Shown: positions 8,650 to 18,988, counted from the stretch's first letter. The stretch: 64,000 nucleotides of DNA from Bacteroidetes bacterium 46-16 (GCA_001897835.1 MKUN01000002.1:1-64000); one strand, 5' to 3'. A program made the numbers and translations. The notes: a model not told the origin generated them from the letters alone.

Positions 8650-8896
8650 ATGTTTCGATTAAAAAAATGATGATAAACTTTTAGTTGTAAAAAATATGCT
8701 ATAAATTGTGTAATGCTGCAAATTCGATGACCAACAGGGCTGATTTGTTGCATAATTATTTATTGGCATCGCGATTATCTACCAACCTTATGCTGTTACC
8801 AGGTAGTCTATTGTAGTAGATTTCTTGATTTCATAAGCCCATCAATTGTTTTTTATTTAATGTTTGATGTTTTAATTTATTGTCATATAGCTCAAC

Positions 8897-11665
8897 ATGA
8901 AAAAACTACTGATACCTTTTTTACTGTTTTTACTTCCCCTAAGCTCTTTTGCCGATGGCAATGGAACATTGAGCAACACGTATAATTTTACCAAATGCGG
9001 GTTAAATTATACAACAGCTTCGCAACGTCTTGGCCAGCGATTCAACCCCGCTGGTACGCCTCAGCCGGCTCCTTTTGATATTGGAGGTATACCTGCCTGC
9101 GCCACCGTTGAAGCGGCTTTTCTGTATGTGGAAGGCTCAGGCAATGGTGCAGCTCAAACAGCAACGATAGTGGGACCGACAGGCACGCAAAATTTTCCGA
9201 TGACCCTAATCGGTTCACAAGGCGATAAGTGCTGGGGATACCAGGGATCATATACTTACCGGGCAGATGTCACATCCGTTGTTACCGGTAATTTCACCTA
9301 TATGGTCAGTGGTATCTTGACAGGGAACCCCAACGATATGGATGGTGCGACACTGATTGTTGTGTATAGTGATCCTATGCAAACCTACCAGGGGACTTTG
9401 CTGATAGATGATGGTGCGATCGAACGCTCAGGAGGAACAGCTACACACACTATGAATTTCACTGCACCTTGTGGAGACCCTACAAACGTTAAATCGTTTA
9501 TGGGAGTAGGTGATATTCAATTCGATGGACAGACAATAATAGTGAATGCTGTTACCGTTCCATATACATTTAACTGGTGGAATTATTTTGAAGCCAGTAC
9601 TGTTTTGACCCAGGCACAAACCTCTGCTGATTATACCGTAATAGCAGGAGGCGATTGTTATAATATCGCATTTACCGGTTTATACTACCAAACCACTACT
9701 TGCACCGTTTGTCAACCACCTACTATAGCGCTTACGACCAGCAGTACTCCGACTACATGTGGATTATGCAATGGTACAGCAACGGTTGTAGCAACAGGTA
9801 GTCCTTATGGTTACACATACCTGTGGTCTAATGGAGATACAAGTGCTACTGCCACAGGTTTATGTGCGGGTACTTACACGGTGCAGGTTACTACCTTGTG
9901 TGCCAGTGAGTCTGCCGTTGTGGAGGTACCCATTGGGCCCGGTCCTGCAACCATAACTCATACGCAAACCGATCCTGAGTGTAATGCTTATTGCGATGGT
10001 ACAGCCACCCTTGATATATCGGGCGGCTCCCCCCCTTATACCTACTCATGGGCACCTACAGGTGGTAATGCTGCAACAGCTACGAACCTCTGTGCAGGCA
10101 CTTATATAGCTACCGTTGTTGATGGAATAGGTTGTATCAATACCGACACTATTGTGATCACAGAGCCTGCTCCTACACCACCACCAATAGTACATGATAC
10201 AGCGTTCTGCCAATTCGGACCATCTGCAGCACTTGTTGCAGACCCCTCAACCGCAGGGGATGAAGTAAGGTGGTGGGATGCACCATCGGGTGGTAATTAT
10301 ACGCTTACGCCACCTGTTCCGTCTACCGACGTAGCCGGTGTGCTTACCTGGTATGTTTCGGATGTTACACCTATAGGTTGCGAGAGTGTAAGGGTGCCCA
10401 TTACTGCAACAATCAAAGATAAACCACTGTTCCCGGGAGTAACGCCTTACAATTACTGCCAGTATTCTGATGTAGATGTAGTGTCGCTGGTGGCAGTTGG
10501 AGATTCGATACAATGGTACACTACTGAAGTTGGTGGTGTTGGGACATTTACGCCACCTACACCTTCTATAGATTCCCCGGGTAATTTTATATGGTATGTG
10601 AGCCAGACCATAAACGGCTGCGAAAGTGACCGCACACCACAGACCGTAGTTGTTAATCCAGGGGTTATTGCCAATTTTGGTTTTAACATCAAGCTGGGCT
10701 GTAACAGGGATACGTTAAGAATAACAGACAGCTCGATAGTGAATGGCGATGAAAGTGTTATATGGGATTTTGGAGATGGCTCGCCTTTTGAACTGTTTGA
10801 CCATAACCCTGAACATCTTTATTATTCAACAGGTACTTATCCAATAACCCTGTACCTGACCAATGGTTATTGTTATGACACTATGACCAAAGATGCTTAT
10901 GCTGTAGTATATAATGTAGAACCCCTTATAGTGTCGCCGGATGTGGTAACGATATGCCCCGGTGACACAGCAGAACTGCATGCTTTTGGCGATTCGTCTT
11001 ATACCTATAGCTGGAGTCCTGAATGGTGGATAAAGGGTGAGCATACGGCAAACCCAGTAATACAACCACAGGCTAATATGATCTACACGGCAACTGGAAC
11101 AGACACTATTGGCTGCCAGCATACGGGTACTATACGGGTTACTATAGCATCAAATGCAGTTATTTCGTTGCCGGACAGTATAAGACTTTTTGCAGGGGAG
11201 ACCTATGAAATGGATCCACAGGGTAATTGCTTATACTTTAGCTGGTTCCCCCCAACAGGTTTAAGTGCGGATAACATTGCTAACCCAATTGCCAATCCCG
11301 AGGTAAGTACCCGCTATATAGTGCATGGTATTACAGAATCTGGCTGTAAGGCAACAGATTCTATAGACGTATTTGTAAGCCCTGAATCAGCATTGTATCT
11401 TCCTAATGCTTTTGCTCCGGGCAGTACAAACCCTGAGAACAGGGAATTCAAGATCATAAAACGAGGTATTGCTACTCTAAAAGACTTCCGTATTTACGAT
11501 CGCTGGGGTGTTATGGTATATGACGGCAAGGATATAGACAAGGGCTGGGATGGTACCTACAAAGGAAAGCCACAACCTTTTGGAGTATACATATATATGG
11601 TAGAGGCTGTGACCAGTACTGGCCAGAAATTCACCAAACAAGGTAATGTTACATTATTGAGATAA
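8897..11665 (+). CDS. Multidomain T9SS type B cell-surface protein, copy 1
   Basis: 922 residues. Order: signal peptide (1-19, cleavage near FADGNG); a Cys-containing beta-rich N-terminal domain (about 20-275); two SprB-type repeats (about 285-345 and 355-422); a TPPP hinge; two Ig-like modules each ending in a Trp-Tyr-Val-Ser / GCES pattern (430-507 and 515-588); a PKD domain (590-672) with WDFGDGSP; two further Ig-like modules (676-827); and the gliding-motility-associated C-terminal domain (833-922) with YLPNAFAPG, YDRWGVMVY and GWDGTYKGK. It is exported through the type IX system and displayed or released at the surface, probably as an adhesin. A co-linear paralogue follows. Confidence 0.9.
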   Translation: MKKLLIPFLLFLLPLSSFADGNGTLSNTYNFTKCGLNYTTASQRLGQRFNPAGTPQPAPFDIGGIPACATVEAAFLYVEGSGNGAAQTATIVGPTGTQNFPMTLIGSQGDKCWGYQGSYTYRADVTSVVTGNFTYMVSGILTGNPNDMDGATLIVVYSDPMQTYQGTLLIDDGAIERSGGTATHTMNFTAPCGDPTNVKSFMGVGDIQFDGQTIIVNAVTVPYTFNWWNYFEASTVLTQAQTSADYTVIAGGDCYNIAFTGLYYQTTTCTVCQPPTIALTTSSTPTTCGLCNGTATVVATGSPYGYTYLWSNGDTSATATGLCAGTYTVQVTTLCASESAVVEVPIGPGPATITHTQTDPECNAYCDGTATLDISGGSPPYTYSWAPTGGNAATATNLCAGTYIATVVDGIGCINTDTIVITEPAPTPPPIVHDTAFCQFGPSAALVADPSTAGDEVRWWDAPSGGNYTLTPPVPSTDVAGVLTWYVSDVTPIGCESVRVPITATIKDKPLFPGVTPYNYCQYSDVDVVSLVAVGDSIQWYTTEVGGVGTFTPPTPSIDSPGNFIWYVSQTINGCESDRTPQTVVVNPGVIANFGFNIKLGCNRDTLRITDSSIVNGDESVIWDFGDGSPFELFDHNPEHLYYSTGTYPITLYLTNGYCYDTMTKDAYAVVYNVEPLIVSPDVVTICPGDTAELHAFGDSSYTYSWSPEWWIKGEHTANPVIQPQANMIYTATGTDTIGCQHTGTIRVTIASNAVISLPDSIRLFAGETYEMDPQGNCLYFSWFPPTGLSADNIANPIANPEVSTRYIVHGITESGCKATDSIDVFVSPESALYLPNAFAPGSTNPENREFKIIKRGIATLKDFRIYDRWGVMVYDGKDIDKGWDGTYKGKPQPFGVYIYMVEAVTSTGQKFTKQGNVTLLR

Positions 11666-11687
11666 TATTTAATACTTTAAATGCCTG

Positions 11688-11720
11688 CCACGCGAATAGC
11701 TTATTCGCGTGGTTTTTTTT
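11688..11720 (+). terminator. Rho-independent terminator
   Basis: An 11-bp perfect stem (11688-11698 with 11702-11712), loop GCT, then a run of eight T. It separates the two paralogous surface-protein genes. Confidence 0.9.
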
Positions 11721-11807
11721 ATCTTTTCCAACCAAACCCTATAATGTTACGTCTTTATATGAAGAGAATTTTCTATCTTCAAATCGTAAAACCGGACCAG
11801 ATTTATA

Positions 11808-14597
11808 ATGAGACGAATATTATTACTTATTCTACTGGCATATTTGCCAGTTTTAGTATATGCAGATGGGAACCAGTCATTAGGAAATAGCTATAACCTT
11901 ACAGCCTGTGGATTAAGTTATACACAGGCTACACAAAAGCTTGGTCAGCGCTATACATTTGCGCCCTGGCCGGGCATACCGCAACCTGCTCCTTTTACGA
12001 TCAGTGGTATACCGGCTTGTGCAACTATTGAAAAGGCTTTTCTTTATGCTGAGGGGTCCGGTAACGGTGTCGCAATAACGGCTACAGTGCAAGGCCCGGC
12101 GGGAACCCAAAATTTCCCGATGACACATATTGGACAGGCAAATGACAAATGCTGGAATTATCCGAACCCTGGCTCACACTCATACAGAGCAGATGTTACC
12201 AGCGCTATAACAGGTGATGCTACTTACAATATCAGCGGATTACCAACAGGGCCAACAGGTCAGAATGATATTGATGGCGCTACGCTTATCGTTATTTATA
12301 GCGATCCTTCACAAACATGGCGGGGCACCATATCTATAGACGATGGTGCCCAGGTTGGACCGCCTTATACCGAAACGCATGACATGGTCTTTGCTGCACC
12401 GTGTGGTACTCCATCAAACGCAAAGGCATTTATGGTAATTGGGGACCTGCAGGATAATACATCCCAGATAACCCTTAATGCCACCCCTTATGGTGCCTAT
12501 GTGTGTAACTGGTTTAATTTTTTTGATATCAGTACTACTTACACACCTACGCAGACAAGCGCTACATTCAGCGTTGTATCATCAGGGGATTGTTACAATA
12601 TTTTATTTACAGGTATCTATTACCAGACTACAACCTGTGCTGTATGTGTGCCCCCGACTAATATCAATTTAGCGATGGACAGTACCAAGACCACTTGCGA
12701 TTCCTGCAATGGGACAGCAACAGTACATGCGACTGGCGGTACACCTCCATACAATTATTCATGGGCTCCGTCAGGAGGCACAGACTCGACCGCTACTAAC
12801 TTATGCCCGGGTACTTATACAGTTACGGTAACATCCAACTGCGGCTCGGGAACTGCAATTGTGCATATTGTGCAGGGGCCGGGTGGTTTTACCCTGAGCA
12901 GCACACAAACAGACCCGGAATGCAATGGCTATTGTGACGGTATTATAAATATTGCTGTAACGGGTGGCAGCCAGCCCTTTACTTATAACTGGACACCCAA
13001 TATAGGTAATACTGCTACGGTCAATAATGTTTGTGCTGGTACTTATACAGTAGTGGTTACCGACTCAAATAATTGTAACAACAACGAAGTGGTAACTATT
13101 ACCGAACCCGCGCCTACGCCGCCACCTGTAGCCCACGATACCGCATTTTGCCGCTTAGGCCCATCTGCGCCCCTATATGCGGCCCCATCGACAGCAGGTG
13201 ATGTAGTGAGATGGTGGGATGCGCCCACAGGAGGTACATTCTCCCTTACGCCACCAACGCCGTCCACCGCTACTGCCGGTACTTTTACCTGGTATGTTTC
13301 GGATGTGACACCGATCGGTTGTGAGAGTGTGCGTGTGCCCATAACGGCGACGATAAAGCCCAAACCCTTATATCCTGTTGTTAACTCACAAACATACTGT
13401 CAATACCGTACGGAGACTGTAATGCATCTAAATGCACAGGGCGATTCGGTACAATGGTATACGACATCTACAGGAGGTACCGGTTCTTTTACAGCGCCAT
13501 TACCTACCGTAGATACTGCCGGTACCTATGTGTGGTACGTAAGTCAAACCATCAATGGCTGTGAGAGCGACCGTGCGCCACAAGTTGTAACGGTTAATCC
13601 GGGTGTGATCGCAAACTTTGGTTATGAGCTGATCACAGGTTGTGGCAGGGATACACTAAACCTTACAGACAGCTCTATTATAAATGGTACAGAATATGTG
13701 GACTGGGATTTTGGTGATGGCAGCCCGCATGAAACCTTTGAACAGAATCCGCAGCACTTATATTATTTTACAGGTACTTATCCTGTAACGCTGATCGTTG
13801 ATAATACTTTTTGCAGCGATACAATGACGAAGGATGTATATGCAGTAGTGGAAAAAGTGCAACCACTGCAAGTATCTGCCGGTGTAATGATATGTCCCGG
13901 TGATAGTGCCCAACTACATGCTTATGGAGACTCATCTTATATATATTCCTGGGAGCCTACATGGTGGATGACCAATAGCAACACTGCCGACCCTGTTGTT
14001 AAGCCGGAGAATAACCTGGTCTATACAGCTTCCGGACTGGATACGAATGGCTGTTATCACATAGGTCATGTGCGCGTTTCCCTTGCTTCGAATGCTATTA
14101 TTTCTTTGCCGGATAGTGTAGTGCTGTATCCCGGAGAGTCGTACCAGATGAGCCCTGAAGGTAATTGCCTGTACTTTAGCTGGTTCCCGCCCTCGGGCTT
14201 AAGCGCAGACAGTATAGCCAACCCCGTAGCACGGCCGGAGGTAAGCACACGCTATATAGTACATGGTACTACAGAGTTGGGTTGCAGCGTGACGGACTCT
14301 ATCAATATTTTCATAGACCCATCTTCGGTATTATACCTGCCCAATGCCTTTACCCCGGGAGGCATGACCAACAGGGTATTTAAGATCGAGAAAAGAGGTA
14401 TAGCCAGCCTGAGCTATTTCCGGATATATGACCGCTGGGGTGTAATGGTATATGAAGGTAAAGATATAGACCAGGGCTGGGATGGAAGCTATAAGGGCAA
14501 ACCGCAACCATTCGGTGTGTATGTGTACATGATCGAGGCGGTTACTAATACAGGGCAGAAATTCACCAAACAGGGTAATGTGACTTTGATCAGGTAA
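11808..14597 (+). CDS. Multidomain T9SS type B cell-surface protein, copy 2
   Basis: 929 residues with the same domain order as the preceding gene: signal peptide (about 1-20), the same N-terminal domain, two SprB-type repeats, the TPPPVAHDTAFC hinge, Ig-like modules, PKD (WDFGDGSPHETF) and the T9SS C-terminal domain ending GNVTLIR. The pair clearly arose by tandem duplication and has since diverged, mostly in the N-terminal domain and the first SprB repeats. Each copy has its own terminator and its own upstream region, so they can be expressed independently. The likely role is an adhesive or matrix protein at the cell surface. Confidence 0.9.
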   Translation: MRRILLLILLAYLPVLVYADGNQSLGNSYNLTACGLSYTQATQKLGQRYTFAPWPGIPQPAPFTISGIPACATIEKAFLYAEGSGNGVAITATVQGPAGTQNFPMTHIGQANDKCWNYPNPGSHSYRADVTSAITGDATYNISGLPTGPTGQNDIDGATLIVIYSDPSQTWRGTISIDDGAQVGPPYTETHDMVFAAPCGTPSNAKAFMVIGDLQDNTSQITLNATPYGAYVCNWFNFFDISTTYTPTQTSATFSVVSSGDCYNILFTGIYYQTTTCAVCVPPTNINLAMDSTKTTCDSCNGTATVHATGGTPPYNYSWAPSGGTDSTATNLCPGTYTVTVTSNCGSGTAIVHIVQGPGGFTLSSTQTDPECNGYCDGIINIAVTGGSQPFTYNWTPNIGNTATVNNVCAGTYTVVVTDSNNCNNNEVVTITEPAPTPPPVAHDTAFCRLGPSAPLYAAPSTAGDVVRWWDAPTGGTFSLTPPTPSTATAGTFTWYVSDVTPIGCESVRVPITATIKPKPLYPVVNSQTYCQYRTETVMHLNAQGDSVQWYTTSTGGTGSFTAPLPTVDTAGTYVWYVSQTINGCESDRAPQVVTVNPGVIANFGYELITGCGRDTLNLTDSSIINGTEYVDWDFGDGSPHETFEQNPQHLYYFTGTYPVTLIVDNTFCSDTMTKDVYAVVEKVQPLQVSAGVMICPGDSAQLHAYGDSSYIYSWEPTWWMTNSNTADPVVKPENNLVYTASGLDTNGCYHIGHVRVSLASNAIISLPDSVVLYPGESYQMSPEGNCLYFSWFPPSGLSADSIANPVARPEVSTRYIVHGTTELGCSVTDSINIFIDPSSVLYLPNAFTPGGMTNRVFKIEKRGIASLSYFRIYDRWGVMVYEGKDIDQGWDGSYKGKPQPFGVYVYMIEAVTNTGQKFTKQGNVTLIR

Positions 14598-14621
14598 CAG
14601 GCAGATATATTTTGAATGAAT

Positions 14622-14651
14622 AAAGGCTGCAGGGGGTTCTTGCAGTCTTTA
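14622..14651. terminator. Terminator between convergent genes
   Basis: A 10-bp stem (14622-14631 with 14641-14650, one G-T pair) with a 9-base loop and T/A-rich flank, lying between the stops of copy 2 and the facing acetyltransferase gene. Confidence 0.65.
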
Positions 14652-14654
14652 TTA

Positions 14655-15161
14655 TTATCCTGCCGTCCAGCCAAAGTATAAATGCCCGCAAGGCCCATCG
14701 TTGAAATAAGCTATACCGGGTAAATGGCCCCAAAGCGCAAAGCCATTTTTTTTCAATAGTTCTATGCTTGGTGTATTCTTGTCGAGTACTATAGCGATAT
14801 ACACTTTAGTATCAAGCTCTTTTATGTGATCCATAGCAAACCTGAGCAATTGTGTAGCAACACCTCTTTTCTGATGCTGCTCATGTACATAATAACTCAC
14901 CTCTTTGGTATGCTGCAGTGCTGCGCGGCCTGAACGGTATGGGCTTACGGAAAGCCAGCCGGCAATTTCATGATCACTGGTTTCAGCTACATAGATGGGG
15001 CAATTGCCGGTATGTTCTTGAAACCAGTTCAGTCTTTCGTTAGGGTCAAAAATTTCTGTATATGCATTAGTATATGGCCGGTTTATGGCCTGATTGTGTA
15101 TCGCCGTAATAGCAGCGAGGTCTTCTTTTTGTGCTGTTCTGATGTGCAGTGACGATAACAT
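14655..15161 (-). CDS. GNAT N-acetyltransferase, phosphinothricin acetyltransferase type
   Basis: 168 residues spanning one complete GNAT domain. IRTAQKEDLAAITAIHNQAI is the start typical of the Pat/Bar group. The acetyl-CoA-binding motif A reads VHEQHQKRGVATQLLRFAMDH, and LLKKNGFALWGHLPGIAYFNDG is the usual C-terminal part. It transfers acetyl from acetyl-CoA to a small amine, possibly a toxic amino-acid analogue such as methionine sulfoximine. The exact substrate is not deducible. Single minus-strand gene convergent with the surface-protein gene. Confidence 0.85.
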   Translation of the reverse strand: MLSSLHIRTAQKEDLAAITAIHNQAINRPYTNAYTEIFDPNERLNWFQEHTGNCPIYVAETSDHEIAGWLSVSPYRSGRAALQHTKEVSYYVHEQHQKRGVATQLLRFAMDHIKELDTKVYIAIVLDKNTPSIELLKKNGFALWGHLPGIAYFNDGPCGHLYFGWTAG

Positions 15162-15222
15162 GCTTTAAAAATAGCAAATTAAGTCATTGATTTTAGACGG
15201 CAAGCCAGTAAGAACACCGGCA

Positions 15223-15501
15223 CTAATTTAAACTGGGTACCGTGCGCTCATTCCATTTTTCTTCAATGAAGGCTTCCATTTCGCTAAAAGAAGCAATATC
15301 ATTGTCGGACATATGAGCCATTGAAGCCGCCGGAAAAAAATAAAATTCCGTATTCTTAGATATTAAATAGCCCGCATGTTCTTTAGCTGATGTAGAAAGT
15401 GGAATACAAATAAACTTGCCGACTTTGTGCGGCAGGCCTGTAGATGTATCGGTGGTAAAGAACTTAAGTATTTCGTCAAATTTAAGGTAAAGATCTTCCA
15501 T
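15223..15501 (-). CDS. Hypothetical protein (92 aa)
   Basis: A short, soluble, acidic protein with no signal peptide or membrane helix and no recognised family. The central part GKFICIPLST..GYLISKNTEFYFFPAA looks like paired beta strands and the C-terminus is an acidic helix. It follows the GNAT gene's upstream side on the same strand with 61 bases between. The 262 bases further upstream, to the ClC gene, are AT-rich and hold nothing I can identify. Confidence 0.55.
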   Translation of the reverse strand: MEDLYLKFDEILKFFTTDTSTGLPHKVGKFICIPLSTSAKEHAGYLISKNTEFYFFPAASMAHMSDNDIASFSEMEAFIEEKWNERTVPSLN

Positions 15502-15763
15502 GCAGTTTGCTTTTCGAGTTACAAATACATTTATTCACGGTACGTTGGGGGTATTCTTAATGTAAGTGTTTGTTTTCAAAGGCATGTGGCTATCAATAGC
15601 TAATGGTTTACGGTATGTTAATTTAATGCAATTTTTTTTCATCACATAATTAAATAGACGATTTTCTATCGTTTTTTTATTTCACGTATAATTTTACCTG
15701 AATAATAAAGACTTAAAGATTTATGTTGATTGCATGTGACTTTAGCCTGTTTTGGACATAAAA

Positions 15764-17146
15764 TCATTCCTTTTCTTCCGGCTCGGGTCCTTCTTTATAT
15801 GATTCTGCCAGGTAAGTATCTTTTAAATGGTCGTATAGCGAATGCTTGTCGATGAGCACAGAAATAAGCCCAGCTACCATGCCCGCCATCATCAGGTGGA
15901 ATATGATATTGTGTCGGTCGGTCATTTCAAGTACCAGGATCGCTGATGTAAAAGGCGACCTGGTGACCCCGGTCAGGAATGCTACCATGCCCGCCAGTAT
16001 AAGTATATTGGCATTATCAGCCGATAAGCGCATCAGTTCTGCTACTAGTGCACCTACAGTAGCACCGGCACCAAGAGAAGGGGCGAATATGCCCCCGGAT
16101 GCACCTGAAGTAAAGGCACCGATAGGACCTATGAACCTGAAGAATGGTAATGCCCAGCCAACATTTTTATTTTCGGAGAATAATACGCGGGACATTTCTT
16201 CTTTACCTGAACCGAGAATACCTGTACCTGCAAAATATGCTATGGTAGCAATTACTAATGCACAACCTGCTACATAAGCCAGTTCTATTCCTTTGCCCCT
16301 GAGAGTACGCCGCCATTTGATAACGCGTAAAATGATAACGCTGAAAAAACTACCGAGAAAGCCTGCCAGGCATGCTACAACCAGAACATAAAAGAATATA
16401 TAGCCTGAGGTATGGCTTATCTGTGGGTAGCCAAGATAGAGATAAGGCCCTAACATCCCCTGGGCAGTAAGACCGGCAATGATAACGGCGGTGAACAGTG
16501 CTGTTTTAAAATAATTGATGTGGGTCTTGGCCAATTCTTCAACGGCAAATACGATACCGCCTAAGGGTGTATTAAAAGCGGCGGCAAGGCCAGCTGCTGC
16601 ACCAGCCATGATCATGTTCTTTTTAGACAGGCGCGGCCATGACTTGGGTATCAGCTGGTTAACCTTCCTGAATACGCTGCCGGCTATTTGTACTGTGGGG
16701 CCTTCGCGGCCTATAGCGCCACCGCCGAAGATCATTAATATACTAGACAAAACCTTTATAACAATCGTTTTTATACCCAGGAATTTGTCAACAAGGTAAT
16801 TGTAACGGGGACTGGCCAGCTCAATAGCAGCCATTACCTGAGGGATACCACTGCCCCCGGCCTTGTTATCAAAACGTTTCACGAGCCACCAAGCCAATAC
16901 AAAACAAACAGGGGTGATGATAAAGATAGCCCAGTCGTAACGATGTACTATTGATAAAGAAAGAGATTCTGCGTATGCGAAGAGTTTGGCATAGTATACG
17001 GCTATCAGCCCGGTGATGAGAGAGGCCACCCAATAGGGCAGGGCCTGCAACACATTCATTTTCAACTTCTCATTATATATCTTCCGTGGTATTATTCTAA
17101 ACCATTTGTCGTATGTGTTTTTTTCCATTCTGCGAGATTTAGGCAA
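15764..17146 (-). CDS. ClC-type chloride/proton antiporter
   Basis: 460 residues with about 18 membrane segments. The ClC signatures are intact: GSGIPQV (anion-coordinating Ser), GREGPTVQ (gating Glu), GGIFAPSLGAGA, and a late HSLYDHL that matches the anion-coordinating Tyr. The EE pair in FAVEELAKT corresponds to the internal proton-transfer Glu of E. coli ClcA, so H+/Cl- exchange is more likely than a passive channel. No CBS domains. The start may be 17146 or the second Met at 17128; nothing in the sequence decides between them. Confidence 0.9.
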   Translation of the reverse strand: MPKSRRMEKNTYDKWFRIIPRKIYNEKLKMNVLQALPYWVASLITGLIAVYYAKLFAYAESLSLSIVHRYDWAIFIITPVCFVLAWWLVKRFDNKAGGSGIPQVMAAIELASPRYNYLVDKFLGIKTIVIKVLSSILMIFGGGAIGREGPTVQIAGSVFRKVNQLIPKSWPRLSKKNMIMAGAAAGLAAAFNTPLGGIVFAVEELAKTHINYFKTALFTAVIIAGLTAQGMLGPYLYLGYPQISHTSGYIFFYVLVVACLAGFLGSFFSVIILRVIKWRRTLRGKGIELAYVAGCALVIATIAYFAGTGILGSGKEEMSRVLFSENKNVGWALPFFRFIGPIGAFTSGASGGIFAPSLGAGATVGALVAELMRLSADNANILILAGMVAFLTGVTRSPFTSAILVLEMTDRHNIIFHLMMAGMVAGLISVLIDKHSLYDHLKDTYLAESYKEGPEPEEKE

Positions 17147-17199
17147 TCCCGGGAATATGTATATACGGAAGGAGGGATCGCCAACGGTGTGTCAGGGCG

Positions 17200-17207
17200 C
17201 AAAGTTA
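17200..17207 (-). promoter_or_regulatory. Promoter -7 element for the ClC antiporter gene
   Basis: CAAAGTTA on the plus strand, TAacTTTG on the minus strand, about 53 bases before the start codon at 17146. Confidence 0.45.
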
Positions 17208-17361
17208 ATGGCATCTGTATTCATTTTAAAATTATTTTAGCCTGCACCAGCGGCAATAAAGCAACGCAAAATGCATCGTTGTTATAAATATCTTATTATC
17301 AGCCTATTACCATTCCTGCATTTGTTGGTTTATCTGGTAAACTTTTTGTTCAGGATTGCTT

Positions 17362-17369
17362 TAGCTTTG
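17362..17369 (+). promoter_or_regulatory. Promoter -7 element 4 bases before a start codon
   Basis: TAGCTTTG matches TAnnTTTG exactly and ends 4 bases before the ATG at 17374, implying a leaderless transcript if functional. No good -33 element is seen. Confidence 0.45.
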
Positions 17370-17373
17370 TGCT

Positions 17374-17697
17374 ATGTTCATAAAGAATCAAACTTTTAAG
17401 GATGAGGAAACATTACTCGAAATGCTGTTCGATTTTGGACTTGGTCAAGCATCAGCATTGTTACAGGGTATGATAGCCGAGATTGATAAAGAGCTGGAGC
17501 GCAATACGACATATATAGCATACTATGCCAGTCTGCAGGATTCGGACGATAGGGCTGAGCTCTATACCGAAGAGCGCGACCTGCGACTTGCCGAGCGGCT
17601 TATGGATATGTTCGACAGTTTTATGGTGCAAAATGCCAGCCTGTATGGGATGAAAATGGATGAACAAAAGCTTTTGTACACAATGGACCTGCATTGA
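17374..17697 (+). CDS. Hypothetical helical protein (107 aa)
   Basis: A highly charged, apparently all-helical protein with many Glu, Asp, Arg and Met and no signal or membrane segment. I recognise no family. The heptad-like spacing of Leu/Ile/Met suggests a coiled-coil or helical bundle. It is monocistronic, 112 bases before the peptidase gene. An exact -7 word ends 4 bases before the start. Confidence 0.6.
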   Translation: MFIKNQTFKDEETLLEMLFDFGLGQASALLQGMIAEIDKELERNTTYIAYYASLQDSDDRAELYTEERDLRLAERLMDMFDSFMVQNASLYGMKMDEQKLLYTMDLH

Positions 17698-17809
17698 CAG
17701 CAGCCCCAAATAGAAAACCACCATAAAAATCCCCATTTTTTTAACTGTTCCTGAATCAATTATTTGTTACTTTTAGTCCTTTCCGATAATAAAATCATTA
17801 CATACAACA

Positions 17810-18988
17810 ATGAAAAAAGTATTAATTTTTTTGGCTGCGGCAATGCCATTATTTGCCACGGCACAGGACGATCTTATTAAAAAACTCGATGCCAATAAAA
17901 GTGATAGTGCAAAAAAGAAATTCATTTTTACGGATATCGTCAACCTGGAAAGGACAAGTGTAAAGAACCAGGCAAGTTCAGGAACTTGCTGGAGTTATTC
18001 TACCAATTCATTCCTGGAAAGCGAGATGATACGCAAAGGCAGGCCGAAAGTGGATCTTGCAGAAATATACTCTGCCCGTATGGTTTATGAAGATAAGGCC
18101 GATAATTATGTGCGCATGCACGGAGCATTATCCTGGGGCGATGGCGGTGAATGCCACGATGTAATAAACATGTATGCCAAGTATGGCGCTATGCCACAGG
18201 AAGCATATAGCGGCCTTCATTATGGCACAAAGAAAAACAGGTTTGGAGAAATGCAGGCTGTATTGAAAGGTATGCTGGATGCAATAGTTAAAAATCCCAA
18301 CGGCAAACTTACTACAAGCTGGAAAAAAGCATTTGATGCCGTACTGGATGCTTACCTGGGCCCTGTGCCTGAAACCTTTACCTATAAAGGCAACAGGTAT
18401 ACACCGAAGAGTTTTGCCCGGGAAGTGGTGGGGCTCAACCCAAGGGATTATGTGGAAATATCTTCTTTAACCGATAAACCATATTACAGGAAGACCATGT
18501 TCATGGTTCCGGACAACTGGAGCTTTGATAAGGTGTATAATGTAAAGTTTAATGACATTACACGCATCATAGATCATGCGCTGGATAATGGCTATACCGT
18601 AGCATGGGCTGCAGATGTGAGCGAGAAATATTTTAGCTGGAAGAATGGGGTAGCTTTTGTGCCTGAAAAAGACTGGGAGGATATGGAAGAAGATGAACAG
18701 AAGGCTCTTTTTGACGGTCCTAAGAAAGAGCGTGTAATAACACCCGCAATGAGGCAGGAAGCATTTGATGATTATGCCACAACCGACGACCACGGTATGC
18801 ACATAGTAGGTATTGCCAAAGATCAAAAAGGCACTGAATATTATATCGTTAAGAACTCATGGGGCACAAAGAACGACTATAAAGGATACATTTATGTAAG
18901 CAAGAACTATGTGCGTTATAAAACAACCGCATTTTTGCTTAATAAACATGGTATCCCTTCTTCCATCAGGGAGAAGATGGGGATATAA
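17810..18988 (+). CDS. Exported C1B-family cysteine peptidase (aminopeptidase C / bleomycin hydrolase type)
   Basis: 392 residues. The papain-like active site is complete: Q54 and C60 in KNQASSGTCWSYS, H328 in DDHGMHIVGI, N349 in VKNSWGTK. Unlike cytosolic PepC it carries a signal peptide (MKKVLIFLAAAMPLFATA, cleavage before QDD), so it works in the periplasm or outside. Bacteroidota often encode such exported C1B enzymes for peptide breakdown. The -7-like word TActTTTA lies at 17768-17775. No terminator of good quality follows. Confidence 0.9.
   Translation: MKKVLIFLAAAMPLFATAQDDLIKKLDANKSDSAKKKFIFTDIVNLERTSVKNQASSGTCWSYSTNSFLESEMIRKGRPKVDLAEIYSARMVYEDKADNYVRMHGALSWGDGGECHDVINMYAKYGAMPQEAYSGLHYGTKKNRFGEMQAVLKGMLDAIVKNPNGKLTTSWKKAFDAVLDAYLGPVPETFTYKGNRYTPKSFAREVVGLNPRDYVEISSLTDKPYYRKTMFMVPDNWSFDKVYNVKFNDITRIIDHALDNGYTVAWAADVSEKYFSWKNGVAFVPEKDWEDMEEDEQKALFDGPKKERVITPAMRQEAFDDYATTDDHGMHIVGIAKDQKGTEYYIVKNSWGTKNDYKGYIYVSKNYVRYKTTAFLLNKHGIPSSIREKMGI

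Noticed and set aside
9720-10160. Possible tandem DNA repeat within the surface-protein gene
   Set aside because: The similarity is of protein domains (two SprB-type repeats), not of DNA units of constant length.
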